Shown: positions 42,105 through 51,615 of the stretch, one piece after another | How positions within the stretch are numbered: the stretch's first letter is position 1 | Layout: each line of letters begins with the position of its first letter | Source: GCA-2733415 sp964276095 | GTDB lineage: Bacteria > Bacteroidota > Bacteroidia > Flavobacteriales > Flavobacteriaceae | NCBI GenBank assembly: GCA_964276095.1 | Contig: CAXYDR010000003.1 | Span: forward strand, 1,054,001 to 1,118,000 | Direction: 5' to 3' | DNA: 64,000 nucleotides | Notes under the pieces: model-generated | What the model saw: only the letters and a program-made list of their open reading frames with translations | Database searches by the model: none | What the model was told of the DNA's origin: nothing | Position numbers and translations under genes: made by a program

Positions 42105-42209
42105 ATGGGAAAAGGGAAAGACGCAAAGAAGAACGTTAAAAAAGAAGCTGGTAAAACTCCTAAAGAAAAAAAAGCAGAAAAGAAACTAAAAAAATCTAAT
42201 AAAAGTTAA
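42105..42209 (+). CDS. Very small lysine-rich protein
   Basis: A 34-residue frame, MGKGKDAKKNVKKEAGKTPK and on to a Lys/Ser-rich end; about half of the residues are Lys. It has an ATG with an A-rich leader and a clean TAA stop. Small Lys-rich proteins of this kind are widespread in Flavobacteriia and some bind nucleic acid or ribosomes. Such AT-rich DNA can yield Lys codons by chance, but the G, P, T and D codons argue for a real gene. Confidence 0.55.
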   Translation: MGKGKDAKKNVKKEAGKTPKEKKAEKKLKKSNKS

Positions 42210-42344
42210 CTGTTTTATCCAAAAAATGAACACAACAATATGCAATAAGTAATTGTTGGAAAACTCATATCAACTTCATTTTGGTTTGACAAGAAAATGC
42301 TACGAAGCTCACCAATACTTATGCGTTAACCAAAGTATTGTTAA

Positions 42345-42923
42345 CTACTTATAAAAATTCATTTCATCAATAAACTGCCACACTTTAGCGTCTAACAAAG
42401 GTTTAATATTTTTTTGAGCAGCAATACTTTTACGAATCATGGTAGAAGATATTTCCATAATTGGTGCTGTAACTCGAGTTATTCGTGGGTGGTTTTTAAA
42501 CTGGTGCTCTATAGCTCCTTCAGAAATTCTAGGATACACATACAAATCATAGTTAGCTAAAATAGCTTCGTAGTTTTTCCATTTATGAAAGCTTTTTAAA
42601 TTGTCCTCACCCATCAATAATGAAAATTCATGTTGCGGAAATTTATCTTCTAAATGTGCTAAAGTATAAACGGTATAATTAGGTTCTGGCAAACCAAATT
42701 CAATATCGGAAGGTTGTATTTTATCATAGTTTTCAGTAGCCAAATACACCATCTCTAACCGATGATGATTAGCCAACAAACTACTTTTCTTTTTAAACGG
42801 ACTTAGTGGCGTTACCACCATCCAAACCTGATCCAAGTCAGAGTTTTCAGCCATATGATTTGCAATAGCCAAATGCCCAACGTGAATTGGGTTAAACGTT
42901 CCAAAATATAAACCTACTTTCAT
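42345..42923 (-). CDS. nadD: Nicotinate-nucleotide adenylyltransferase
   Basis: A 192-residue nucleotidyltransferase that makes deamido-NAD from NaMN and ATP. The start VGLYFGTFNPIHVGHLAIA holds the T/HxGH motif (NPIHVGH, 11-17), and the end has EISSTMIRKSI, the ISST-type C-terminal motif. It is in a run nadD, gmk, yicC on the minus strand, with gmk 104 bp upstream. Confidence 0.94.
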   Translation of the reverse strand: MKVGLYFGTFNPIHVGHLAIANHMAENSDLDQVWMVVTPLSPFKKKSSLLANHHRLEMVYLATENYDKIQPSDIEFGLPEPNYTVYTLAHLEDKFPQHEFSLLMGEDNLKSFHKWKNYEAILANYDLYVYPRISEGAIEHQFKNHPRITRVTAPIMEISSTMIRKSIAAQKNIKPLLDAKVWQFIDEMNFYK

Positions 42924-43027
42924 ATTTATTTAATTTTCCAACAAAGTTCTCGATACTAATTTTACTCATTATAATCGAAAAACTCACTCGAACTGACGCT
43001 TCAACTTTAGTTTTTAGCTTCAGAAAC

Positions 43028-43606
43028 TTATATGCGCTTTTTCAAGAAATTATGCGCTAATTCTTCTGCTTCTTTTAAAGCAACATCCAAATTGTCGTTT
43101 TCTATAATAAAATCAAACTGAGGTGCTGTAGCTAACTCAATTGAGGCTTTTGCAACACGCATGTTTATTTTATCATCACTTTCTGTAGAACGCTTTTTTA
43201 AACGAATTTTCAACTCTTCAATACTTGGTGGCTTAACAAATACAGACAACGTACGTTCCGGATAAATACGTTTAATATCTATTCCTCCAACTACATCAAT
43301 ATCAAAAATAACATGTTTTCCTTGAGCCCAAATACGTTCTACTTCAGATTTTAGTGTTCCGTAAAAATTATCACGATACACTTCTTCCCATTCCAGGAAT
43401 TCATCTGATTTTATTTTGTTTTTGAATTCTTTCAGTGATAAAAAGTAATAATCTTTACCTTCAACTTCATCACCTCTAGCTTCTCTTGAAGTTGCAGAAA
43501 TTGAAAATTCTAAATTCAACTTTTCTATTCCTAATAAATGCTTTACAATTGTTGTTTTCCCTGAACCAGAAGGTGCTGAAAAAACGATTAATTTCCCTTT
43601 AATCAT
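43028..43606 (-). CDS. gmk: Guanylate kinase
   Basis: A 192-residue kinase phosphorylating GMP. The P-loop is FSAPSGSGKTTI near 9-20, the GMP-binding part is SISATSREARGDEVEGKDYYF near 36-56, and the helix EFLEWEEVYRDNFYGT follows. Length normal. Its start overlaps the end of yicC by one base, so it is coupled to yicC. Confidence 0.95.
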   Translation of the reverse strand: MIKGKLIVFSAPSGSGKTTIVKHLLGIEKLNLEFSISATSREARGDEVEGKDYYFLSLKEFKNKIKSDEFLEWEEVYRDNFYGTLKSEVERIWAQGKHVIFDIDVVGGIDIKRIYPERTLSVFVKPPSIEELKIRLKKRSTESDDKINMRVAKASIELATAPQFDFIIENDNLDVALKEAEELAHNFLKKRI

Positions 43607-44466
43607 TACAATACGTTTAACAATTGTTCTTTAATTTTTTCTAACTCATCTTTCATCTGAACAACTAATTTTTGCATTGGCGCGTAATTAGATTTTGATC
43701 CGATAGTATTAATTTCTCTTCCCATTTCCTGAGCGATAAATCCTAATTTCTTACCATTAGAATCTTCTGAATTTATAGATGAAATAAAGTAATCTAAATG
43801 GTTACTCAATCGCACTTTCTCTTCAGTTATGTCGTATTTTTCAATATAATAAACCAACTCTTGTTCAAAACGGTTTTCGTCAACCTTTTCTTTTAAATCA
43901 GCAATTCCTTTTTGCAAACGTTCTTTTACACCAGCAATACGTTCAGGATCTACAGCAATAACTTCTTCCAATAATCCTCTAATATTATCGTTACGCTGTA
44001 AAAATTCTGTTTCCAAAACCTTTCCTTCATCTTCTCTATATTCAACAATATTTGCTATCGCTTCTTTAATATGAGTTTCAATTGTACTCCACTCATTTTC
44101 ATCTATTTCTTCACGTTCAGCTCTTGCAGTATCCGGTAAACGCATAGCCATTTCCAAACATTTTGCACCTGAAGCATCAGGAGCAATTGCTTGTAACTGT
44201 TTCATGTACTCTCTTACAACAGCTTCATTTATTTTTGTTGAAGTCTCTTCTCCAGTAACTTCAACAAATAACGATACATCAACTTTTCCTCTAATAATTG
44301 ATTTTGCAACCAATCTCCTTAATGGCAGTTCCTTTTCTTTATAATAAGAAGGCATTCTGACATTCATATCAAGGCTTTTACTATTCAATGATTTTAATTC
44401 AATAGTAATTTTTTTGGTTGGAAGTTGCAGTACGCTTTTCCCATAACCAGTCATGGATTGTATCAT
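43606..44466 (-). CDS. YicC/YloC family endoribonuclease
   Basis: A 286-residue protein. The start MIQSMTGYGKS and the end GFIAQEMGREINTIGSKSNYAPMQKLVVQMKDELEKIKEQL (seen across about 250-285) are the YicC signatures. YicC has been shown to cleave RNA and to help degrade a small RNA in enterobacteria. It is first in the yicC-gmk-nadD run, an arrangement common in this phylum. Confidence 0.92.
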   Translation of the reverse strand: MIQSMTGYGKSVLQLPTKKITIELKSLNSKSLDMNVRMPSYYKEKELPLRRLVAKSIIRGKVDVSLFVEVTGEETSTKINEAVVREYMKQLQAIAPDASGAKCLEMAMRLPDTARAEREEIDENEWSTIETHIKEAIANIVEYREDEGKVLETEFLQRNDNIRGLLEEVIAVDPERIAGVKERLQKGIADLKEKVDENRFEQELVYYIEKYDITEEKVRLSNHLDYFISSINSEDSNGKKLGFIAQEMGREINTIGSKSNYAPMQKLVVQMKDELEKIKEQLLNVL

Positions 44467-44645
44467 AGTTGTCTGAAAAATTTGTTCAAAGATACATAAA
44501 TTTACAAAGCTATTTATCCTAATTATAAGGCAGAATATCGGTTCACAAAAAATTACTTATCTTTAAAATTGAATGTGCTTTTTAATTTGAAAAGCATCTT
44601 TTAACTAATCCCCTTTTTGGGAGACTAATCTTTTAAAATAATTTT

Positions 44646-45080
44646 ATGGAAAACATTAACTGGCTTGCATTAATAGTAGCCTCACTTTCAACATTAGTAG
44701 TTGGTTTTGTATGGTATCACCCAAAAGTATTTGGGACAATTTGGATGAAAGAAATTGGAATGACAGAAGAGAAAGCTAAAAACAGTAATATGGCGCTGAC
44801 TTTTGGTCTATCTGTAGTACTTGCTTTTTTAGTCTCGTTTTTTCTTATGACAATAGTATTTATGGGAGGACCACCGGAAATGCCACATGGTTCAGCTGAA
44901 TTCATGACCTTTAAACACGGTGCTGCTCATGGTGCAATGCTAGGGTTATTTGTAATATTACCTGTAATTGTTACTAACGGATTATTTGAGCAACGCTCAT
45001 TTAAATACATTATGATTGTTACAGGATACTGGACGGTATCATTCGCAATAATGGGTGGTATTATTAATGGATGGACATAA
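44646..45080 (+). CDS. DUF1761 membrane protein
   Basis: A 144-residue protein with four predicted membrane helices (about 5-23, 51-73, 95-116 and 122-143) and a cytoplasmic or extracellular loop with GTIWMKEIGMTEEKA. The VWYHPKVFG phrase near 22-30 is the DUF1761 hallmark. The function of the family is unknown. It faces a 20 bp stem terminator shared with the convergent gene. Confidence 0.8.
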   Translation: MENINWLALIVASLSTLVVGFVWYHPKVFGTIWMKEIGMTEEKAKNSNMALTFGLSVVLAFLVSFFLMTIVFMGGPPEMPHGSAEFMTFKHGAAHGAMLGLFVILPVIVTNGLFEQRSFKYIMIVTGYWTVSFAIMGGIINGWT

Positions 45081-45091
45081 TACAATACTTT

Positions 45092-45135
45092 AATAACAAA
45101 AAAGGCTTTACGTGTGTAAAGCCTTTTTTGTTATT
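45092..45135. terminator. Bidirectional terminator with perfect 20 bp stem
   Basis: AATAACAAAAAAGGCTTTAC, a GTGT loop and its exact complement. It closes both the DUF1761 gene and the minus-strand gene at 45136. Confidence 0.9.
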
Positions 45136-46302
45136 CTATTTTTCCTTTTTAAACGGAAATCGTTGTTCAAAAACGGAAGGTTTAATTTTTCTTATAAATG
45201 GTTTGAACAAAAAATTAGCTACCGATTTTTTATGACGTACATAACAGGTTAGTTCTTCTGGAACTGCTCCTAAAGTACTTTTTATTTCCCCAGCTGTTCT
45301 CCCAAAATTGATGTAGCCTAATTTTCTTTCTATCCCAATTTTTACGTAATCATAAAGAATTCTTGAATAGATAGCGTGCTTTTTATTTAAGTCATAATCA
45401 ATTCCTACATAATGTGCATCTAATGAGTTTTGGCTTACCACACCACTCATGAATCCTACCAAGGTATCTTCTAAAAAATATCCTCTTAACACAAAATCAT
45501 CTTTAATAGCTTCTTTCAAAGAAACATAGGTAGCAATGTTTAATGTTTCCGGGTTAAAACTTGACTTATTCTTTACATTATAATATAACTTCGTTAGCTC
45601 TTTTTTGTAGTGTTTTACATCTTCAGAAGTAAAATCTTTCGCGACTAAATTACAACTTGTCTTATATGCTTTCTTGGCTTTAACTCTGAATTTAGATTTA
45701 AACGAGCTTAAATAATCATCAAACTCATTCCATTCAGGATTCAAAGTTAAAACCATGTTCGGGTCTACTTGAACCGGAGAATAATTGTGTGCTTTTAAAT
45801 TGTTGGCTATTGGCAATGACTTGGTTATAAAATCTTTTAGCAAAATAATATCAACCCATTTTTCCAAGTATCTATTGGCGTTTATAATTGCCTGAATACC
45901 TTTAATTAACTGCTCTAAAACAAGCTTTTTATCTTCATTGGATTTAATGAAAATTCCATGCTCTCCACTTAAAAAAGCGCTACCACAAATCATGATTTTC
46001 ACATAGTTCCTATTAATTAAATTCCCTAAATAATAACTAACTTTTTGTATAAATGCATTAGCATTAGAAGTAAAATCTGCTGCTACAAAATCAAATTCTA
46101 ACACTTGAATTGTAGCTATAGAAACCGGTTCATTTCCATTGTAAACAACTAGATAAAAAAACTGTATTCTATGAGCATTATGCACTTCAAAAGCCTTTAA
46201 ATAGGGTTTGGTAAAGTATACATTATTTGCTTCCGATAGGCTTTCCCAAACTAAGTCTGGTATTTCATCGATATAGTTAAAAATTCTAGTAGAATATTTC
46301 AT
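45136..46302 (-). CDS. GNAT-like (FemAB/BioF2-type) acyltransferase protein
   Basis: A 388-residue protein with two GNAT-like halves, as in FemAB and BioF2 families. The C-terminal half has GYFLEDTLVGFMSGVV near 293-308, HYVGIDYDLNKKHAIYSRILYDYVKIGIE and YINFGRTAGEIKSTLG. It probably transfers an acyl or aminoacyl group to a surface or wall component, but the substrate is not readable. It overlaps the upstream EamA transporter gene by one base (stop/start), part of an arsC-like, eamA, this gene run. Confidence 0.65.
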   Translation of the reverse strand: MKYSTRIFNYIDEIPDLVWESLSEANNVYFTKPYLKAFEVHNAHRIQFFYLVVYNGNEPVSIATIQVLEFDFVAADFTSNANAFIQKVSYYLGNLINRNYVKIMICGSAFLSGEHGIFIKSNEDKKLVLEQLIKGIQAIINANRYLEKWVDIILLKDFITKSLPIANNLKAHNYSPVQVDPNMVLTLNPEWNEFDDYLSSFKSKFRVKAKKAYKTSCNLVAKDFTSEDVKHYKKELTKLYYNVKNKSSFNPETLNIATYVSLKEAIKDDFVLRGYFLEDTLVGFMSGVVSQNSLDAHYVGIDYDLNKKHAIYSRILYDYVKIGIERKLGYINFGRTAGEIKSTLGAVPEELTCYVRHKKSVANFLFKPFIRKIKPSVFEQRFPFKKEK

Positions 46303-47204
46303 TAAACAGCCTTTATCGATTTATTTGGTTTACTCACTAAATATACACCAATAAAAATTAATACTGCCGCAATTATCTTTGCAGCACTCAAAGAATCACT
46401 CCCCATAATAATTGCAAATATCCCTGCAATTACTGGCTGTAAATACAAAAACGTACTTACTGTTGATGCCTTCAATACACGCAATGCCATTGGATTTAAT
46501 AAATAAGTCCCAAAAGTAGTGGCCACAATTATAAAAATAACTGAGAAACTAATATAGGGATTAAATGTTGTCCATTGTACCGAATTTAGCTCATTAAAAC
46601 CAAATGGTAACACCATGAACACCCCTATTAAAAACAACCATTTGATAAAGGTATACGGATGATATTTATCTGTTAACTGTTTTATGATAATAATATATAT
46701 ACTATAAGATACTGCATTGATAAACACCAAAAAATTACCAAATAGAATATTATCTCCTGCCAATGCTGATTTACCGTATAATGTTAATACGAGTGCTCCG
46801 GACAACCCTAAAACAACTCCAACTATTTTTAATGACGTAACTTTTTCTTTTAATATAACTGCAGACATAATTAGCACCAATATCGGTACCACTACCATAA
46901 TTACCGATGCATGAATAGGTGTTGTATAAGACAAGCCTTTAAAAAAGGTTAACATATTTAACGCTACACCAAAAAATGCAGCAACCATGAAAATTAAAAA
47001 GTCTTTTCCAGATATTTTTTCTTTAGGAGCCAAGAAACTAAATATCCAAAACAAAGCTGTTGCCCCCAACAAACGTAATAATATAAAACCATAAGGCTTT
47101 ATATAGCCTCCATCTATTACATCATTTGCAAATGTGAAAGTAACTCCGTAAAACAACTGCACTAAAAACGCAGCAATAAACGCAAAATTCTTATTACTAA
47201 ACAT
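46302..47204 (-). CDS. DMT superfamily (EamA) transporter
   Basis: A 300-residue membrane protein with ten helices and two EamA repeats (GALFW near the start; DKYHPYTFIKWLF and PVIAGIFAIIMGSDSLSAAKIIAAVLIFIGVYLV in the second). It exports or imports a metabolite not known. Its start overlaps the end of the ArsC-like gene by 8 bp. Confidence 0.85.
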   Translation of the reverse strand: MFSNKNFAFIAAFLVQLFYGVTFTFANDVIDGGYIKPYGFILLRLLGATALFWIFSFLAPKEKISGKDFLIFMVAAFFGVALNMLTFFKGLSYTTPIHASVIMVVVPILVLIMSAVILKEKVTSLKIVGVVLGLSGALVLTLYGKSALAGDNILFGNFLVFINAVSYSIYIIIIKQLTDKYHPYTFIKWLFLIGVFMVLPFGFNELNSVQWTTFNPYISFSVIFIIVATTFGTYLLNPMALRVLKASTVSTFLYLQPVIAGIFAIIMGSDSLSAAKIIAAVLIFIGVYLVSKPNKSIKAV

Positions 47205-47550
47205 GGATAAAATCTTTTGCTAAAGCAATTGTTTTCTTTGAATTTCCAATAAATATTGTGTCATTATACAACAATACCGGTCGTTTTAAAAACGTGTAAT
47301 GTTCTAAAATATACTTTTTATAATCCACTTCAGTTAAGTTCGCGTTTTTTAAATCTTTCTCTTTATACAACCTTGCTCGCTTACTAAATAATGCCTCATA
47401 ACTCCCTGATAACTGGTGCATTTCTTCCAATTTCGTACTTGTTATTGGGTCTACTTTAATGTCTTGCAAAACTACATCTGATGGTAAATTCCATTCTGAC
47501 ATAATTCGCTTACAAGTATCACAAGTTGATAAGTAATATAGTTTTTTCAT
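47197..47550 (-). CDS. ArsC/Spx-like thioredoxin-fold protein
   Basis: A 117-residue ArsC-fold protein. It has CDTCKR at residues 10-15 (CxxC as in Spx), and FLKRPVLLYNDTIFIG near 88-103 matching the RPxxxxxxxxxxG of ArsC. Arsenate reductase activity would need the other Arg residues; the CxxC and the genes next to it do not favour arsenic resistance. It may be a thiol-regulatory protein. Confidence 0.75.
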   Translation of the reverse strand: MKKLYYLSTCDTCKRIMSEWNLPSDVVLQDIKVDPITSTKLEEMHQLSGSYEALFSKRARLYKEKDLKNANLTEVDYKKYILEHYTFLKRPVLLYNDTIFIGNSKKTIALAKDFIHV

Positions 47551-47744
47551 TGTTGTGTAAATTACTGGCTACAAAATAAAAGCATTTTAATTTTAAAACA
47601 TGCTTTAATTCAATAAATATCACATAAATCTTAAAAAAAATGAATCCTAAAATTTAACTCAAAAACCATACTCGGAGGACAAGAATACAAACCAACAATA
47701 GGACTGATAATACCCCTTATATTTCAAAAAAAAACACAACGGGA

Positions 47745-47777
47745 AAGCCTTCACTGTTTGATAACTTGTGAAGGCTT
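47745..47777 (-). terminator. Hairpin after the nuclease gene
   Basis: AAGCCTTCAC and GTGAAGGCTT pair perfectly around a 13 nt loop; on the minus strand a T-rich stretch follows a few bases later. Confidence 0.55.
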
Positions 47778-47813
47778 ACTCATCTATAATTTTGATTATT
47801 TCTTTGGTGAGTA

Positions 47814-48755
47814 TTAATCTTTTTTTAAATTAATATATACTGGAAAATGATCGCTGTAACCACCTAAATACCGTTTCCCGCTAAATGTTCTAAAAGGCAA
47901 ACCTTCCTTACGTCCTTCCCATTCCTGCAAGAAATCTTTATCAAAAATATCAGCATCTTTAAAACTGTGCTTTCCCTTCTCCATCTTAAAGAAATTATGA
48001 GAAAATATTATTTGATCAAACAAATGCCATTGTGAATAATAACTTAAACTACCACGTGTTATGTTCATTAACTTTTCAAATGGATTGTATAAATTTGAGC
48101 TAACCAAATACTCTTTTACGCTCACATCAACGGGGTTATCATTAAAATCGCCCATTATAATCACTTTTGACAGTTCATTAATATCAGCTTGTCGTTCAAT
48201 AAAACTAGTTATTTGCTTTGAAGCCTGTACTCGCTTATGACTTGTTAAGTCTGCACCATCTCTACGTGATGGCCAATGACAAACAAACACATGTGCATGC
48301 TCACCATTTAACACACCTTTTACGTATAAGGCATCTCGCGTATAATCTTTTACACCATTAGTTTCATAAATTGATATTGGAATCGACTCAGAATGCTCCA
48401 AAGTAAAATAATCTTCATTTATCAATAAAGCTACATCTATACCGCGTTCATCGGGAGAATCATAATGTACAAAGTTGTAATTAGCACCTTTTAAATGTTT
48501 ACTTTCAACCAAGTCTTGAATTACTCCTGCGTTTTCAACTTCTGCTATTCCAACCAATACAGGTGGTTTCCCTGTTTTATTTTTAGCAATACTTGATATT
48601 GCTTTTCCCATTTTATATACTTTCTTTTTGTATTTTTTTTCTGTCCAAAACTTCTTTCCCCATGGTAAAAAATCACGATCTATAGTATTTGGATCTTTTA
48701 TCGTGTCGAATAAATTTTCAAGATTATAAAATGCTATTGTATATATTGAGTTCAT
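47814..48755 (-). CDS. Endonuclease/exonuclease/phosphatase family protein
   Basis: A 313-residue EEP-fold hydrolase. Visible sites: FYNLENLFD near 9-17, GIAEVENA (catalytic Glu), VCHWPSRRDG, IIMGDFNDNP (Asp and Asn) and YSDHFPVYI (Asp-His pair) near the end. It may cut DNA or RNA or a phosphoester. No signal peptide is seen. The function of this type is unassigned. Confidence 0.85.
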   Translation of the reverse strand: MNSIYTIAFYNLENLFDTIKDPNTIDRDFLPWGKKFWTEKKYKKKVYKMGKAISSIAKNKTGKPPVLVGIAEVENAGVIQDLVESKHLKGANYNFVHYDSPDERGIDVALLINEDYFTLEHSESIPISIYETNGVKDYTRDALYVKGVLNGEHAHVFVCHWPSRRDGADLTSHKRVQASKQITSFIERQADINELSKVIIMGDFNDNPVDVSVKEYLVSSNLYNPFEKLMNITRGSLSYYSQWHLFDQIIFSHNFFKMEKGKHSFKDADIFDKDFLQEWEGRKEGLPFRTFSGKRYLGGYSDHFPVYINLKKD

Positions 48756-48809
48756 GTATGCTTTTAATTAATTTGAATGCTCTAAATTAGTAAATTAGAA
48801 TCTTATACG

Positions 48810-48817
48810 TAGCTTTG
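48810..48817 (+). promoter_or_regulatory. Predicted -7 box of hflX
   Basis: TAGCTTTG matches TAnnTTTG, 18 bp before ATG 48836. Confidence 0.5.
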
Positions 48818-48835
48818 CGTTATCGAAATTGAATT

Positions 48836-50050
48836 ATGATAGAAAAGAAACAAATTGAGCATGAAAATGTAGTGCTAATTGGTATTATCACAAGAATTCA
48901 GAACGAAGAAAAATCTAAGGAGTATTTAGATGAATTAGAGTTCTTGACATATACAGCTGGTGGAGAAGTTAAAAAACGATTCACACAGCGTATGGACATG
49001 CCTAATTCCAAAACTTTTATTGGTTCTGGGAAGCTAGAAGATGTTCGTGTATACATTCAGCAAAACAATATTGGTACTGCCATTTTTGATGATGAATTAA
49101 CACCTTCACAACAAAAAAACATAGAAAAAGTTTTAGAGTGTAAAATACTAGATAGAACATTATTGATTCTTGATATTTTTGCACAACGTGCACAAACATC
49201 TTATGCTAGAACTCAAGTAGAACTTGCTCAATATCAATATTTCTTACCAAGGCTTACTGGACTATGGAATCACCTTGACAAACAAAAAGGTGGTATTGGT
49301 ATGCGTGGACCTGGAGAGACTGAAATCGAAACAGATAGACGTATTGTCCGTGATAAAATTTCGTTACTGAGAAAAAAAATGGACGCTATTGATAAACAAA
49401 TGGCTACTCAAAGAGGTAATAGAGGTGAATTAATTCGTGTTGCTTTAGTTGGATATACCAATGTTGGTAAATCTACTTTAATGAACGTAGTTGCTAAGTC
49501 TGAAGTTTTTGCTGAAGATAAACTGTTTGCAACATTGGACACTACCGTAAGAAAAGTAGTTATTAAAAACTTACCTTTCTTATTAAGTGATACTGTAGGG
49601 TTTATTCGCAAGTTACCTACACAGTTAGTAGATTCGTTCAAAAGTACACTTGATGAAGTTAGAGAGGCTGATATACTATTACACGTAGTTGATATCTCTC
49701 ACCCAACTTTTGAGGATCAAATTGATTCGGTAAATAAAATTTTAGGAGAAATAAAAAGTTCTGACAAACCTATTATCATGGTATTCAATAAAATTGATAG
49801 TTACGAACATGAAACTATTGATGAAGATGATATTGCTACAGAACGAACTAAAGCACATTATACTTTAGAGGACTGGAAAGAAACTTGGATGAATGATATT
49901 GGAGACAATGCATTATTTATTTCAGCTACTGAAAAAGAAAACATTGAAGACTTTAAAAAACGTCTATATAGTGAGGTAAGACGTATACACATAACTCGTT
50001 TTCCATATAACAAATTTCTATATCCTGATTATGATGAAAACCTAGCTTAG
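48836..50050 (+). CDS. hflX: GTPase HflX
   Basis: A 404-residue GTPase. The HflX N-terminal domain includes the GSGKLEDV phrase near 62 and the glycine-rich linker GGIGMRGPGETEIETDRR near 151-168, and the G domain has G1 GYTNVGKST near 203, G3 DTVGFIRKLP and G4 NKID. HflX binds the 50S subunit and splits stalled ribosomes, often under heat stress. Standing alone with its own promoter and terminator. Confidence 0.95.
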   Translation: MIEKKQIEHENVVLIGIITRIQNEEKSKEYLDELEFLTYTAGGEVKKRFTQRMDMPNSKTFIGSGKLEDVRVYIQQNNIGTAIFDDELTPSQQKNIEKVLECKILDRTLLILDIFAQRAQTSYARTQVELAQYQYFLPRLTGLWNHLDKQKGGIGMRGPGETEIETDRRIVRDKISLLRKKMDAIDKQMATQRGNRGELIRVALVGYTNVGKSTLMNVVAKSEVFAEDKLFATLDTTVRKVVIKNLPFLLSDTVGFIRKLPTQLVDSFKSTLDEVREADILLHVVDISHPTFEDQIDSVNKILGEIKSSDKPIIMVFNKIDSYEHETIDEDDIATERTKAHYTLEDWKETWMNDIGDNALFISATEKENIEDFKKRLYSEVRRIHITRFPYNKFLYPDYDENLA

Positions 50051-50077
50051 GATTTCTTTAATTAGAATTTACTGCAT

Positions 50078-50109
50078 AAAAAAGGCTCGCTAAATAGCGA
50101 GCCTTTTTT
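50078..50109. terminator. Terminator between hflX and DUF3078 gene
   Basis: GGCTCGCT-AAAT-AGCGAGCC with A6 before and T6 after, usable from both sides. Confidence 0.88.
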
Positions 50110-50132
50110 ATTAATATTATTATTAACTATTC

Positions 50133-50996
50133 TTAGAATGCATAGTTAAATCCTAAACCAAATGTTTCTCTAATTTGAAACCCATTACGCTGAACATTGT
50201 CATCATAAAGTGCTTGGAAAGTTAAGTTTGCAGAAATATACTTGTTTACTTTCATAGATAAGTTCATAGTATAATCAATATCTACATTCTGTGGATCTTC
50301 TAAGTAGTTTGAGTATAATGCTAAAATATTTTCAACTGAAATATTCTTCATTAAATCAACTTTATAATACCCTCTTACTGCTGCACCTAATTCAAAACGC
50401 TCAGTATCTCCTGCTTCAGTTCCATAAGCACCTGCAAACTCCTTGTGTACTAGAATTAATTTACCTGCTGCTGGAGAAATATTTACATTTAAGTTATCTG
50501 ATTTTTTCCATAATAATCCAGGACCTGCTTGAAAATATACTGGAGAAAAGAAATGAGAATTTGATCCTAATGCAACTCCATTTGAGTCATACACAAAACC
50601 TCTGTCCATTTGTGTTTTCATGTTGAAATATACAGAATAGTACCAGTGACCTTTCATTTTCTTACCTGCTAAAGAGTTGAACTCTAAACGATCGTTGTTT
50701 TTAGTAAAATCTTCTTGCCCTTTAGTTTTGTTTACTCCATAATCAGCGATTAATTTGTTATCCCAAATTAAATCTCCTTTAGTAAGATTCATGTCATAAT
50801 TAACTAAAATATTAGCTGCAATGTTTCCAATTCCACCACCAGTCCATTCGTTATTGAATGCAGATTGGTTGAATGTCATTAATAAATTACCTCCTCTTTT
50901 CCATCCATCAGTGATAGAGTCTTTAGCCGCTTCTTCTTGAGCAAAAATGCTTCCTGTTGTTAACGCAAGCGCTAATGCAAATACTATTTTTTTCAT
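50133..50996 (-). CDS. DUF3078 outer-membrane protein
   Basis: A 287-residue exported protein with a signal peptide (1-19, ending FAQ). WKRGGNLLMTFNQSAFNNEWTGGG near 31-54 is the DUF3078 signature, and the rest alternates hydrophobic and polar residues up to a terminal Phe (GLGFNYAF), as in a small outer-membrane beta barrel. I start at ATG 50996; the longer frame puts 10 odd residues first. It is downstream of DUF2480 with a 93 bp gap. Function unknown. Confidence 0.8.
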   Translation of the reverse strand: MKKIVFALALALTTGSIFAQEEAAKDSITDGWKRGGNLLMTFNQSAFNNEWTGGGIGNIAANILVNYDMNLTKGDLIWDNKLIADYGVNKTKGQEDFTKNNDRLEFNSLAGKKMKGHWYYSVYFNMKTQMDRGFVYDSNGVALGSNSHFFSPVYFQAGPGLLWKKSDNLNVNISPAAGKLILVHKEFAGAYGTEAGDTERFELGAAVRGYYKVDLMKNISVENILALYSNYLEDPQNVDIDYTMNLSMKVNKYISANLTFQALYDDNVQRNGFQIRETFGLGFNYAF

Positions 50997-51089
50997 AATT
51001 GTTAGTTTAAAATTTTTGAAGGGCAAATATATACATTGTCTTTTTAATTACAAAACAACATAAGTATCTAAAAAACAGTGTTTTATGGT

Positions 51090-51599
51090 TTATTTTCTTC
51101 TATATAACGGAACCGAAGAACAAGCTTCACCATACATTACTGATTTTGCCACTCCTATTAACTTATTAGTAATATTCAGGTAAGCACCCTGTGGCACTGG
51201 TTTGTTAGAACAACCTTTTATAATCACAAACTTATCTTGATATATTGATAAATCAACAGTCAACAATATCTCTTCATAGAGTGACGTGTTTAATGTATCC
51301 AAATCACCAATTACAATTTTTTCGACAAACGGACTTATTTTAACGACAAGGAGCATAAAAGCCCATGCAGGCACTATTGCATCAGTACTACAATGAACAG
51401 CTACAAAGCTACCTTTATACTGTTCCCAGTCGTGATTATCCAAATTCGCACGAAATTCTTTTTCACGCAAAATAAATCCCTGGTCCAACCATTGTGAAAT
51501 ATCTACCTGAATACGATTTCCATCTACATAATAATCCTCAAGATCAAACGTAATTAAATTCGTGTTTTCAGCAACTTTATTTTTAATTTCTCCTGACAT
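51090..51599 (-). CDS. DUF2480 family protein
   Basis: A 169-residue protein of the DUF2480 family, marked by FDLEDYYVDGNRIQVDISQWL near 18-38, ALWAFM-type PAWAFMLLV and the cysteine in IKGCSNKPVPQGAYL near 133-147. It is soluble and its gene is often at the end of suf clusters in Flavobacteriia, so a link to iron-sulphur assembly is likely by association only. I start at ATG 51599. A hairpin (51616-51638) with a T tract lies immediately upstream. Confidence 0.75.
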   Translation of the reverse strand: MSGEIKNKVAENTNLITFDLEDYYVDGNRIQVDISQWLDQGFILREKEFRANLDNHDWEQYKGSFVAVHCSTDAIVPAWAFMLLVVKISPFVEKIVIGDLDTLNTSLYEEILLTVDLSIYQDKFVIIKGCSNKPVPQGAYLNITNKLIGVAKSVMYGEACSSVPLYRRK

Positions 51600-51615
51600 A
51601 ATACCTTTAAAAAAC

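Noticed and set aside
47197..47550. Arsenate reductase with an arsenic resistance operon
   Set aside because: The CxxC makes it Spx-like and there are no other ars genes near.
47640..47730. Minus-strand 30-codon run ending FELNFRIHFF that looks like the end of an outer-membrane barrel
   Set aside because: It is too short, has no start and no flanking homology; chance is likely.
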